From G965202915 sp965202915 (GTDB lineage Bacteria; Pseudomonadota; Gammaproteobacteria; Eutrophobiales; Eutrophobiaceae): a stretch of 64,000 bases of DNA. Numbering within the stretch: position 1 is the stretch's first letter; every line of letters starts with the position of its first letter. The stretch spans positions 1,860,001 to 1,924,000 of the forward strand of contig OZ241847.1 of the NCBI GenBank assembly GCA_965202915.1. The letters run 5' to 3'. The notes beneath the pieces were generated by a model. It was given only the letters and a program-made list of their open reading frames with translations. It made no database searches and was not told the DNA's origin. Both the position numbers and the translations under genes were made by a program. Positions 15,846 to 28,200 of the stretch are shown here, piece after piece.

Positions 15846-18533
15846 TTAATGAGCCGTATCCCAGTTTTTACCATAACCTATGTCCACCTCCAGCGGCACA
15901 TTAAGGCTGGCGGCGCCGATCATCAATTCAGAAACACGTTCACCGCAGGCCGAAATATCCTCATCGGCCACCTCAAACACCAATTCATCATGCACCTGCA
16001 TGATCATCTTTGCATCGATGCGCTGGGCGGAGAAGGCCCGGTCGATTTCAAGCATGGCTATTTTTATAATATCCGCGGCACTGCCCTGCATGGGCGCGTT
16101 GATCGCCGTTCGCTCGGCATACTGACGCCGGGCGGCGTTGCCGGCATTGATATCGGGCAGGTACAATCTGCGTTTAAATAAGGTTTCCACGTACCCCCGC
16201 TCCTTTGCCTCGGCGCGAATATTGTCCATATAAATTTTTACCCCCGGATAGCGTTTGAAATAAAGCTCTATATAGTCCTGCGCCTGCCCACGGGTTATCC
16301 CAAGCTGGCGGGCGAGACCAAAAGCCGACATACCGTAAATCAAGCCAAAATTGATCGCCTTGGCCGCCCGTCGTTGTGCATTATCCACTTCATCCGCCCC
16401 GACTGTAAACACCTCCGCCGCGGTCCGCCGATGTATATCGCTGCCGGTGGCAAAGGCCTCAAGCAAATTCGGATCACCGGACAGATGCGCCATAATACGC
16501 AGTTCTATTTGGGAATAATCCGCCGCCAGCAGTGAGTAGCCTTGCGGACAGGTAAAGGCCCGGCGGATCTTTCTGCCGGCCTCGGTCTTAATGGGAATAT
16601 TTTGCAGATTCGGATCCGAGGACGACAATCTTCCGGTTATCGCCACCGCCTGATGATATGAGGTATGGATGCGACCGGTTTTAGAATGGACTTGCAGCGG
16701 CAATTTTTCCGTGTAGGTTGAACGCAGCTTGCTTAACCCGCGATATTGCAGGATCAGCCTGGGCAGTTCGTGCTTCTGCGCCAGTTCCTGCAGGGTTGAT
16801 TCAGCGGTTGACGGTCGTCCCTTGGGGGTCTTGGCGAGAATCGGCAGTGCCATTTTTTCGTATAAGACGGTTTGTATCTGTTGCGGCGAGCCAAGGTTGA
16901 AAGTCTCTCCGGAAAGTTCGTATGCCTGCAACGCCGTTTTTTCCATTTCCCGCTCCATTTCCCGGCTTTGCTCGCGGAGCATGTCTTTATCAATAATGAC
17001 GCCGTGGCGCTCCATCTTTGACAGCACCGAAAGTAACGGCATCTCGACCTGTTGGTATAGGGACTCTAATTCCGGTAAGGCGCTTATTTCAGGATAAAGC
17101 ACCTTATGCAGGCGTAACACTATATCGGCGTCCTCGGCGGCGTAGGTGACGGCCTGGTTGATATGGACCTGGTTGAACCGGATTTGCTTTGCCCCCTTAC
17201 CCACCAGCTCTTCATAATGTATGGTCTCATAATTCAGATGCTTTTTTGCCAGAGAGTCCATATCATGCCGCCCGGTCGCGGTACTGTTGATAAGGTAGGA
17301 CTGGAGCATGGTGTCATGTGCGATGCCGGCGAGTTCAATACCGTAGTTAGCCAGGACGTTCTTATCATATTTAAGATTTTGCCCGCCCTTGGCGATGGTT
17401 TTATTCTCCAGCACGGGCTTGAGTTTGGTCAGCGCGGCCTCAATATCGACCTGCACCGGCGCCCCCGGATAATCGTGCGCCAGGGGCAGATAAGCCGCCC
17501 GCCCGGGGGCGACGGCAAAAGACACACCGACCAATCGTGCCTGCATATAATCCAGGCTGGTGGTTTCAGTATCGAAGGCAAGCAATTCCGCCCCTTCCAT
17601 GGCGGCAATCCACTTATCCAGCGCCGCCTCATCCAGTAAAACCTCATATTCCGAGCCGCGTGCGTCATCCTCAAACGCTCTCGGCTCAGACTCTTCGCGC
17701 CAGCCTCTAAAATTCCAGTGCGCGTACATTTTGGAAAGTGCGGCATGATCCGCCTCCCCCACGCTCAGATCCTCCGGAGCCAGCTCAATATCGACGTCAT
17801 ACCGGAGCGTAACCAGCTCTCTGACAAGAGCCAGTTGAGGCAGACACTGCCGCAGGTTCTCGCCCGCCTGGCCCTTTACTTCATCGGCATGGGCAATAAT
17901 TTCATCCAGGGACCCGTATTCGGCCAACCATTTTGCCGCGGTTTTCGGGCCCACCTTGCGGACGCCGGGAATATTATCGGCGTTGTCGCCCACCAGGGTT
18001 AAATAGTCAACCATCCTTTCCGGGGGCACGCCAAACTTATCCTTCACCCCGTCGGGATCGAGATACACATTATTCATTGTATTTAATAAATGCACACGTT
18101 CACTCACTATCTGGGCCAGATCCTTATCGCCGGTTGATACCAGGGTCTTGATATCATTATTTGCCGCCCGCCTGGCCAGAGTGGCAATAACGTCATCGGC
18201 CTCCACCCCATCAACGATCAGCAACGGGATCCCCATAGCCCTTATCAAGTCATGCAAAGGCTGAATCTGAGCGGCGAGATCCTCAGGTATGGGAGGGCGA
18301 TTGGCCTTATAGTGCTGATACAAATCGTTACGAAAGGTCTTGCCCCTGGGATCAAAGATCACGGCAAAATAATCCGGTTTGGCCTCGTTCAGGTGTTTTC
18401 TGAGCATATTCATTACGCCATAGATTGCCCCGCTGGGCTCTCCCTTATCATTGGACAGACCGGGCAGGGCATGATAGGCGCGGAACAGGAAGTAGCTGCC
18501 GTCAACAAGCACAAGAGTTTTTCTCATCATCAC
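15846..18533 (-). CDS. polA: DNA polymerase I
   Basis: PolA fills gaps in repair and removes RNA primers. The 895-aa protein is complete. It has an N-terminal 5'-3' exonuclease (LVDGSYFLFRAYHAL, VEADDVIATLA, DNADNIPGVRKVG) and a 3'-5' exonuclease retaining FDTETTSLD. The family A polymerase domain has motif A LAADYSQIELR, motif B RRAAKAINFGLIYG and motif C QVHDELV. The gene is divergent from the DUF2782 gene, a pairing also found in pseudomonads. Decayed copies of two polA stretches are found at 29.2-29.4 kb, left by the duplication that made the second giant gene. Confidence 0.98.
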   Translation of the reverse strand: MMMRKTLVLVDGSYFLFRAYHALPGLSNDKGEPSGAIYGVMNMLRKHLNEAKPDYFAVIFDPRGKTFRNDLYQHYKANRPPIPEDLAAQIQPLHDLIRAMGIPLLIVDGVEADDVIATLARRAANNDIKTLVSTGDKDLAQIVSERVHLLNTMNNVYLDPDGVKDKFGVPPERMVDYLTLVGDNADNIPGVRKVGPKTAAKWLAEYGSLDEIIAHADEVKGQAGENLRQCLPQLALVRELVTLRYDVDIELAPEDLSVGEADHAALSKMYAHWNFRGWREESEPRAFEDDARGSEYEVLLDEAALDKWIAAMEGAELLAFDTETTSLDYMQARLVGVSFAVAPGRAAYLPLAHDYPGAPVQVDIEAALTKLKPVLENKTIAKGGQNLKYDKNVLANYGIELAGIAHDTMLQSYLINSTATGRHDMDSLAKKHLNYETIHYEELVGKGAKQIRFNQVHINQAVTYAAEDADIVLRLHKVLYPEISALPELESLYQQVEMPLLSVLSKMERHGVIIDKDMLREQSREMEREMEKTALQAYELSGETFNLGSPQQIQTVLYEKMALPILAKTPKGRPSTAESTLQELAQKHELPRLILQYRGLSKLRSTYTEKLPLQVHSKTGRIHTSYHQAVAITGRLSSSDPNLQNIPIKTEAGRKIRRAFTCPQGYSLLAADYSQIELRIMAHLSGDPNLLEAFATGSDIHRRTAAEVFTVGADEVDNAQRRAAKAINFGLIYGMSAFGLARQLGITRGQAQDYIELYFKRYPGVKIYMDNIRAEAKERGYVETLFKRRLYLPDINAGNAARRQYAERTAINAPMQGSAADIIKIAMLEIDRAFSAQRIDAKMIMQVHDELVFEVADEDISACGERVSELMIGAASLNVPLEVDIGYGKNWDTAH

Positions 18534-18608
18534 GCGAAGATCACCAAAAAATTAGGTAATATCGATATTACGATTTATCCCGGGGTTTGCATAGAGAGCA
18601 AAAAAATT

Positions 18609-18637
18609 TTGTTTCGTATAAGGTCTTGCGGTAAAAT
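18609..18637 (+). promoter_or_regulatory. Candidate sigma-70 promoter for the DUF2782 gene
   Basis: TTGTTT and TAAAAT are separated by 17 bases, ending 57 bases before the start codon at 18695, in the gap between polA and the divergent DUF2782 gene. Confidence 0.5.
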
Positions 18638-18694
18638 ATTGCCAGGGCCCATGGATCAGAAAAAGGCCATGGATCATAAAAAACACCAGATACA

Positions 18695-19039
18695 ATGCGA
18701 AAAATAGTAACACACCGGATCCTGTCTCTGTGGTTGGCTTGTTTTTCATTGAGCCTCCATGCCGGCGAGACCGGACTTACCCCGTTGCCGCGCCCCCCGG
18801 AATCACCGGAGCCGATAGAAAGCGGCAAGCCAATGGAACCCGACGTCACGATTATACGCCGGCAGGGAGCAATGATTGAAGAATACCGCGTCAATGGTTT
18901 ACTGTATGCGGCGAAGATCACCCCCGACGTCGGAGCAGCCTACTATTTGATTGACAGAGACGGAGACGGGACGCTGGAATCGAGGAGCGGTGAACTGGAA
19001 GACATAGCCGTCCCCCATTGGGTGATATTCAGTTGGTAG
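18695..19039 (+). CDS. DUF2782 family periplasmic protein
   Basis: This 114-aa protein has an N-terminal signal peptide (about 1-23, hydrophobic LSLWLACFSLSLHA, then GETG). A short proline-rich segment and a compact C-terminal domain (PDVTIIRRQGAMIEEYRVNG ending PHWVIFSW) follow. These features and the position divergent from polA match the DUF2782 family of gammaproteobacteria, whose function I do not know. The final residues VPHWVIFSW match the family C-terminus. A degraded second copy of its 3' half lies at 29427-29534 in front of the second giant gene. Confidence 0.8.
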   Translation: MRKIVTHRILSLWLACFSLSLHAGETGLTPLPRPPESPEPIESGKPMEPDVTIIRRQGAMIEEYRVNGLLYAAKITPDVGAAYYLIDRDGDGTLESRSGELEDIAVPHWVIFSW

Positions 19040-19128
19040 CAGGCCGGGGTTTTGCCTTCATGGCCCTCTTATTTCCCCCTTATTGACCCTGGGATTTGCC
19101 TGCTCGTGGATTAAAGAGCAAAAAATTC

Positions 19129-19158
19129 TTGCACCCACTTAATCGTTTATGCTATACG
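19129..19158 (+). promoter_or_regulatory. Candidate promoter of giant gene 1
   Basis: TTGCAC and TATACG are spaced by 18 bases. The matching element before giant gene 2 has the better spacing and -10 (17 bases, TATAAT), so copy 1 should be the weaker promoter. Confidence 0.5.
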
Positions 19159-19224
19159 TACAGGCATATGGATATAGAAATTTAGAGTGATCCGGATCAT
19201 CTTAACCGAATTGGAGAAACACAA

Positions 19225-22200
19225 ATGATCAGTAAAGCAAAAGCCAAAGGCCTGCCGGCACGCCCGCTGTCGCTCACGACCCCCCTCGCGACGTTACTGC
19301 CGGTCATAGGTGCGGGCAACAGCAACCGCATCTACCGCGCCGAGGAAGCGCCCGCGTCCACCGAGACCCAACCGGCGCCGCTACTGACCCAGCCGCTCGC
19401 CCAGCCGGCGGCCTTGTTCTCTCAGTTTATGCCCATCATCCCGCCGCTGAGCCCAAGCCCGGACAACCCGGTCGTTGATCCGCCCAGCCCCGAACTGCCG
19501 ACGGCCTTCGGCGTCGTACTCCCGGCCCCGCCCGCGGACCTGTTTCATGCCCTTGCCGGCACCCCGCAGGCCCCATTGTCCCAAACGCTCCCGCACCTCT
19601 CCGAGCTTCACCGGCACCTTTCCGAGCCACTCATACTCCGCGCCCTGGCCTCGGAGCCGCAGCAGCACCTGTATGAAGTAGCATTCCAGACCGGCCCGGA
19701 GCTGTTGGACCTGAACCAGGATACTGTCATCACCTCGCAAGATGCCCAGGTCCTGTATTACTTCGCCCTGTTGCAAGAGGGCACCATAGACCAGGCCACC
19801 CTGACGACGCTACTGAATAACCTCAGCGGGACGACCCTGAGCACCGATGCGCTGATAGCCCTAAATTTGTTGGGCCCCACAGACGCTAATCCTCCTCCGG
19901 CTATCTCGGAGCTGGATCTGAACAATGATGGCGTCATAGACTTGCAGGACGTGCGGATCCTTTACTATGCCTATCGGTTTGGGGATATCCTGCAGGCCAG
20001 CCCGAGCTTGCGGGAAACGCTGCTCAGCGACCTGACCGGGACAGACACTCAAGATGAGTATATGCGTATACTGGCGGATGCGGCGTCACTGAGGCCACCG
20101 GTCCCCACCGGCGATCACATGTTTCAGGTGATTGAGGGCGCAAGCTATACCCTGAGCACGGACGACCTCAGCGCCCGCGACCCGGACGATGCCGACGCCG
20201 CGCTGATCTGGACGCTCACGTCCGCCCCGATGGACGGACGCCTGGAACTGCGCCCGGGAGAAGGAGCCGCGGTCGTGGTGATCACGACCACCGGCGAGAA
20301 TACCACCTTCACCCAGGCGGACGTGGATGCGGATCGGGTGGTCTATGTACATGTTAGCGGGGATGCCGAGGACAGCTTTGAAGTACGGGTGGCGAACCCC
20401 GACGACCCGGGACCGGCCGGAGCTGTGACGCTGAACGTGGAGGTCTTCGAGCCGACTAATCCGTCCCCGACCGAGGTGACGCTGAGGAACCCGGTGGCCA
20501 GCTTGGATGAGAACACCGTCGCCCGCACCCTGGTGGCCGAAATAGCCGTCAACGATGACCATATGGGCCCGCGTATGCTGGAGCTGGTCGGTGACGACGC
20601 GGGGCTGTTTGAACTGAACGGTGCCCAGACCGAGCTGTTCCTGAGGGCCGGGCAAGCGCTGGATTTTGAGGGCGCCAATACCCAATTAGACGTCACCGTG
20701 CAGGTTATGGGGAGTAGCCCTGCGGTAAATGCCGACCTGAGCATTACGCTCAACGATGTGGACGATGCACCGACCGCAGTGACGCTGAGCAACCAGATGA
20801 CCACCTTGGATGAGAACACCGTTACCCGCACCAAGGTGGCCGATATAGCGGTGACCGATGTCGATGACGGCCCGCGTATGCTGGAGCTGGTCGGTGACGA
20901 CGCGGGGCTGTTTGAACTGAACGGTGCCCAGACCGAGCTGTTCCTGAGGGCCGGGCAAGCGCTGGATTTTGAGGGCACCAATAACCAATTAGACGTCACC
21001 GTGCAGGTTATGGGGAGTAGCCCTGCGGTAAGTGCCGACCTGAGCATTACGCTCAACGATGTGGACGATGCACCGACTGCGGTGACGCTGAGCAACCAGA
21101 TGACCACCTTGGATGAGAACACCGTTACCCGCACCAAGGTGGCCGATATAGCGGTGACCGATGTCGATGACGGCCCGCGTATGCTGGAGCTGGTCGGTGA
21201 CGACGCGGGGCTGTTTGAACTGAACGGTGCCCAGACCGAGCTGTTCCTGAGGGCCGGGCAAGCGCTGGATTTTGAGGGCGCCAATACCCAATTAGACGTC
21301 ACCGTGCAGGTTATGGGGAGTAGCCCTGCGGTAAGTGCCGACCTGAGCATTACGCTCAACGATGTGGACGATGCACCGACCGCAGTGACGCTGAGCAACC
21401 AGATGACCACCTTGGATGAGAACACCGTTACCCGCACCAAGGTGGCCGATATAGCGGTGACCGATGTCGATGACGGCCCGCGTATGCTGGAGCTGGTCGG
21501 TGACGACGCGGGGCTGTTTGAACTGAACGGTGCCCAGACCGAGCTGTTCCTGAGGGCCGGGCAAGCGCTGGATTTTGAGGGCACCAATACCCAATTAGAC
21601 GTCACCGTGCAGGTTATGGGGAGTAGCCCTGCGGTAAGTGCCGACCTGAGCATTACGCTCAACGATGTGGACGATGCACCGACCGCAGTGACGCTGAGCA
21701 ACCAGATGACCACCTTGGATGAGAACACCGTTACCCGCACCAAGGTGGCCGATATAGCGGTGACCGATGTCGATGACGGCCCGCGTATGCTGGAGCTGGT
21801 CGGTGACGACGCGGGGCTGTTTGAACTGAACGGTGCCCAGACCGAGCTGTTCCTGAGGGCCGGGCAAGCGCTGGATTTTGAGGGCGCCAATACCCAATTA
21901 GACGTCACCGTGCAGGTTATGGGGAGTAGCCCTGCGGTAAGTGCCGACCTGAGCATTACGCTCAACGATGTGGACGATGCACCGACCGCAGTGACGCTGA
22001 GCAACCAGATGACCACCTTGGATGAGAACACCGTTACCCGCACCAAGGTGGCCGATATAGCGGTGACCGATGTCGATGACGGCCCGCGTATGCTGGAGCT
22101 GGTCGGTGACGACGCGGGGCTGTTTGAACTGAACGGTGCCCAGACCGAGCTGTTCCTGAGGGCCGGGCAAGCGCTGGATTTTGAGGGCACCAATACCCAA

Positions 22201-25200
22201 TTAGACGTCACCGTGCAGGTTATGGGGAGTAGCCCTGCGGTAAGTGCCGACCTGAGCATTACGCTCAACGATGTGGACGATGCACCGACCGCAGTGACGC
22301 TGAGCAACCAGATGACCACCTTGGATGAGAACACCGTTACCCGCACCAAGGTGGCCGATATAGCGGTGACCGATGTCGATGACGGCCCGCGTATGCTGGA
22401 GCTGGTCGGTGACGACGCGGGGCTGTTTGAACTGAACGGTGCCCAGACCGAGCTGTTCCTGAGGGCCGGGCAAGCGCTGGATTTTGAGGGCGCCAATACC
22501 CAATTAGACGTCACCGTGCAGGTTATGGGGAGTAGCCCTGCGGTAAATGCCGACCTGAGCATTACGCTCAACGATGTGGACGATGCACCGACCGCAGTGA
22601 CGCTGAGCAACCAGATGACCACCTTGGATGAGAACACCGTTACCCGCACCAAGGTGGCCGATATAGCGGTGACCGATGTCGATGACGGCCCGCGTATGCT
22701 GGAGCTGGTCGGTGACGACGCGGGGCTGTTTGAACTGAACGGTGCCCAGACCGAGCTGTTCCTGAGGGCCGGGCAAGCGCTGGATTTTGAGGGCACCAAT
22801 AACCAATTAGACGTCACCGTGCAGGTTATGGGGAGTAGCCCTGCGGTAAGTGCCGACCTGAGCATTACGCTCAACGATGTGGACGATGCACCGACTGCGG
22901 TGACGCTGAGCAACCAGATGACCACCTTGGATGAGAACACCGTTACCCGCACCAAGGTGGCCGATATAGCGGTGACCGATGTCGATGACGGCCCGCGTAT
23001 GCTGGAGCTGGTCGGTGACGACGCGGGGCTGTTTGTGCTGAATACCGACCAGGATATGCTGTTCCTGAGGGCCGGGCAAGCGCTGGATTTTGAGGGCACC
23101 AATACCCAATTAGACGTCACCGTGCAGGTTATGGGGAACCCTGGGGTAAATGCCCCGTTGAGCATCCCGGTCAACGATGTGAACGATGCACCGACCACGG
23201 CTGGCGACAGCGCCATCGAGGTGGCTGTGGGCGCAAGCTATAGGCTGACCACGGACGACCTGTTGGCGACGGATGAGGATGAAAGTGATAGCCCGGCCCA
23301 ACTGACCTGGAGGGTAATAACAGGTAGTGAACCGGCCAGCGGACGCTTGGCGTTCCTCGACACATCGGAGGATGCAATGAGCTTCACCCAGGCGGACGTG
23401 GATGCGGGTCGGGTGGTCTATATCCATGATGGTAGCGAGACTACCTCAGACAGCTTCGAGGTACGGGTGGAGGACGACGAGGGTGAGAGGGCCGAGCCGG
23501 TCATGCTGAGCGTGGCCGTCAATACGCCGACGAACATGTTACCGACCGCGGTGACGCTGACCATCCAGGTTCCCGAATTGGCCGAGGACGCCGACACCAG
23601 CAGCCCCATGGTGGTAGCCGGTATAGACGTGACCGATACCGAGGGCGGCGAGATGCTGGAGTTGACCGGCGACGACGCGGGGCTGTTTGAATTCAACGGA
23701 GACCAGACCCAGCTGTTGCTGAGAGCCGACGCGGGGCTGGATTTCGAGACCAATCCCTCCCTGGACGTAACCGTGCATGCGGTGCGCGACCCGGAGGGGG
23801 TGAGTGCCGGTCTGAGCATCCCGGTCACCGACGTGAACGAGGCACCGACCGTGGGTGGCACCCTCGAACTCGTTGTGGGCGAGGGTGGATTCCGTGCGTT
23901 GTCCCAGAACGTCCTGTCTGCGATGGATGAGGATGCCGGTGACGTGCTCACTTGGGAGGTGGTCACAATGGGAGGGGGAGAGCCGATGCACGGGATATTG
24001 TCTTTTGAGGTGTCTTCCCTGGATCCGGATGCGATTATGACTTTCTCAGATGTCCAGAGGCCCGGTGTGTCTTATATCCATGATGGTAGCGAGACTACCT
24101 CAGACAGCTTCGTAGTGCGGGTAATGGACGACGACGGTGAGAGGTCCGAGGACGTCACTGTGCTCGTGACCGTCAACCCGGTGGACGATCCTCCGACCCG
24201 TATAGAGGTGGATTTTGTGCTCAGGTCTTTTAGAGAGGATACCAACACCCGCACCAAGGTGGCCGATATCATAGTAACCGATGATGATGGCGGCACGAAC
24301 CAGCTGCAGCTGGTCGGTGACGATAGCGAACTGTTTGAACTGAGCCCCGATGGGAAGGAGCTGTTCCTAAGGGCCGGCGTGGTGCTGGACCATGAGACCA
24401 GGGAATTTTTGGGAATAAGGGTTATCGATGTGCTTTCTGAGGTTGATACCAGAGCGAATTTTGCGGTCATCGACGTGAACGAGGCGCCGACCACCAGTGG
24501 TGATGCAAGGTTCTCGGTTACTCAGAGCGAGGACTATATGCTGAGGACGGACGACCTGTCGGCGACGGACCAGGATGATACCGACGGCCCGGAGGCGCTC
24601 ACTTGGACGGTGACCGGCATGCCGGGCAACGGGCGCTTGGAACTGCGCCCGGTATCGGGCCCGATCATGACTATCGCGATGGACGGGACCTTCACCCAGG
24701 CCCAGCTTGAAGCGGGCGAGGTATTTTATGTCCATACCGGCGTTGATGATAGCGACGACAGCTTCACGCTACAGGTGGCGGACGACGACGGTGAGACGGC
24801 CTCCGCCCCGGTCGAATTGACTGTGAACGTCTTCGCCGGCGGGGCCCGGCCACCGACCGAGGTGACACTGATGAACCCGGTTACCGAATTGCCCGAGGAT
24901 ACCAACACCCGCACCAAGGTGGCCGATATCATGATAGAAGATCCCGATGGCGGTGTCCCCGTGCTGGTGTTGACCGGTGACGACGCGGCTTTGTTTGAGT
25001 TGGGGACTGACTCTGTGACCGGCCTGCCTAATGAGCTGTTCCTAAGAGCAGGCGCCGGACTGGACTTCGATCTAAACCCGGAATTAGCAGTGACCGTGCA
25101 GGTTATGGGGAACCCTGGGGTGAATGCCCCGTTGAGCATCACAATCACCGACGTGCCCGAGGCACCGACCACCTCCGGAGATGCCAGAATCGAGGTGAAT

Positions 25201-28200
25201 GAGGGCGAAAATTATATGCTGACTCCGGCCGACCTGGCGGCGATGGATGGGGATGCCTCTGACGGTCCGGAACAACTCACTTGGACGGTGACGGCCCCCC
25301 CGAGAGAAGGATTTTTGGCGCTGGCTGGCGCGTTGACAACGGCCATCACTGAATTCACCCAGGCCCAGCTCGCAGCGGAGCAGGTGTTCTACGTCCATGC
25401 AGGCGAGGAGACCTCCGAGGCCGATAGCGTCACGCTACAGGTGCGGGACGACGGCGGTCTGCCGGCGGCATCGGTTACTCTGGACGTGGCCGTTACAGCG
25501 GTCAACGATCCACCGACCATCATCGGTGATGACAGCTTCGAACTGTCCCAGGGGACCAGCTACGTCCTGACTACGACTGACCTCAGCGCCCGCGACCCGG
25601 ACGATGACGCCGCCACGTTGACCTGGACGCTCAGGCTCGCCCCGATGAACGGACGCTTGGCGTTCCGCGACACACCGGACGTTGCTATAACGACCTTCAC
25701 CCAGGCCCAGCTTGAAGCGGGCGATGTATTTTATATCCATACCGGCGCTGATGATAGCGACGACAGTTTCACGGTAGAGGTGTCGGACGGCGAAGCGCCG
25801 GCCGTCATGCGTGAGCTGACTGTGACGGTTACCCCTCCAGCGGTTAATAGTCCACCCTCCGCAGTAAGCCTGACCCTCGACCCCGATTTTGAATCGGGAT
25901 TGTCCGAGGATACCGATACCAGCATGCCCGTCAGGGTCGCCGATATAGCGGTGACCGATACCGATGGCGGTGACCGCGGGCTGGTGTTGACCGGTGCAGA
26001 CGCGGGGCTGTTTCAACTGAACGGCGCCCAGACCGAGCTGTTCCTGAGAGCCGGCGCGACGCTGGACTTCGAGACCAACCGGAACTTGGACGTGGCCGTG
26101 TCGGTGGAGAGTAACCCTGTGGCGACCGACGCTCTCAGCATTATGGTAACCGATGCCAACGATGCGCCGACCAATGTATTCCCCTCGGGGATCTTTACAG
26201 TGCGCGACGGCGAAAACCATGTTTTGAGTATGGAAGCCCTGTTGGCGATGGATGAGGATGCCGATGACGGCCCGGAAGAGCTCACCTGGATCGTGGTGGA
26301 CCAGCCGGAAGATGGCCGGTTGGCACGGATAGGCATGCCGGAAGAAGCGATTTCCAGCTTCACTCAGACGGAAATTAATGCGGGTCAGATAGTCTATGTC
26401 TATACGGGCAATATCGGCGTATTTGATGAGCGCCGTGACTCGTTTCAAGTACAAGTGCAAGACAACCAGGAGACACAAGCCTCCAGCCCGGTTGGGTTTA
26501 TCGTCACCATTACTTCTGCGGTGACGGATCTGTCCGAGGATCTGCCCGAGGGTGACGGCTTTATTATCCAGGGTGACGCCGCCTACGACTATGCGGGCTA
26601 TGACGTATCCGACGCCGGTGACGTGAACGGCGACGGCTTTGCCGATTTGATCGTCGGGGCGCTTAGGGGCGACGACGGAGGTCTGAATGCCGGTGAGGCC
26701 TATGTGGTGTTTGGCAAAAGCGGCGGTATTGGCAACATAGACCTGGCTAAGCTGTCCGAGGATGACGGCTTTATTATCCAGGGCGATACAGAAAATGTCC
26801 GGGCGGGTGCGAGGGTATCCGGCGCCGGCGACGTGAACGGCGATGGTTTTGCCGATCTGCTCGTCGGGGCCCCCGGCACAGCCCTTCGCGACGGCGTGCC
26901 TGGCGAGGCCTATTTGGTGTTCGGTAAGGCCACCGGCTTTGGCGCACCGCGTATGAATATGGTTGAGGGGGAAGGCTCCTTCTCCCGTCAGGTGGTGAGG
27001 CTGTCTGAGCTTAGCCCGGACGAAGGCTTTATTCTTCAGCTCCCCCGGGTTGGAGGTTCGATTGCTTCCGGGGACCTGTCCGGCGTCGGCGACGTGAACG
27101 GCGACGGCTTTGCCGATCTGCTCATCGGCCTGGTTTCTGAATCAGCGTTTATCAGAGGTGCTTATGTGGTGTTTGGCAAAAGCAGCGGTTTTGGCGATCT
27201 CGTTGCCGGGCGTGAAGTCCTTAATGCGGCCGACCTGACCGAGATGGACGGCTTTTTTATCCAGGGCGGCAATTTTCAGGTGGGCTATAGCGTATCCGGT
27301 GCCGGCGACGTCGACGGCGACGGCTTTGCCGATCTGATCATCGGGGCGCCCGGGGGCGATGCCGGCGGGCTCAATGCCGGCGAGGCCTATGTGGTGTTCG
27401 GCAAGGCCTCCGGCTTTGGCAGTGCGGTATCCTTTATTCTTGAGGATGGTTCCATGGGCACTCGCCGGTTGCTTGACCTGGGAAGTCTGGAGGCCGGCGA
27501 CGGCTTTACTATCCAGGGCGATAGTAGCCGGGACTTTGCGGGCGCCAGCGTATCCGATGCCGGCGACGTGAACGGCGACGGCTATGCCGATCTGATCATC
27601 GGCGCGCCCAGGGGCGAAGACGGTGGGGGTAATGTCGGTGAGGCCTATGTGGTGTTCGGCGACGGAGAGCGCGGCTTTGGCACCCTGAACCCCGACACCA
27701 GCCGCCGGTTGCTTGACCTGACTGAACTATCCGCGCAGGATGGCTTTATTATCCAGGGCGATAGTCGCGGGGGCTTTGCGGGCCAGAGCGTATCCGGCGC
27801 CGGCGACGTGAACGGCGACGGCTTCGACGACCTGCTCGTCGGGGCGCCTTATAGCCTGGCCTATGACAACGGCGAGGCCTATGTGGTGTTCGGCAAGGCA
27901 GACGGCTTTGGCAGCGCAGACAGTGCCGGTCGTCGAGTGGTTGACCTAAGTGGCCTGGCCCAGGAGGACGGCTTTTTTATTCGAGGCGACGCGGAAAATG
28001 ATTATGCGGGCAGGAGCGTATCGGGCGCCGGGGATATCAATGGCGATGGTTATGCCGATCTTATTGTCGGGGCACACAGGGCCGACGTCAGCACGTCCGG
28101 GGGCGTCACCAGGCGCGATGCCGGCGAGGTCTATGTGCTGTTCGGCGGCCCGGCCGGCCTGACCACCGAGGCCGGCGCCTTGCAGGGCACGAACAGCGGC

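Noticed and set aside
20343..23216. A 957-codon open frame on the minus strand through the cadherin array, plus a ladder of 100-codon frames every 303 bases
   Set aside because: They are antisense shadows of the repeated coding sequence. The period equals the unit length, the predicted proteins are serine-rich low-complexity text without family similarity, and the plus-strand frame has clear domains.
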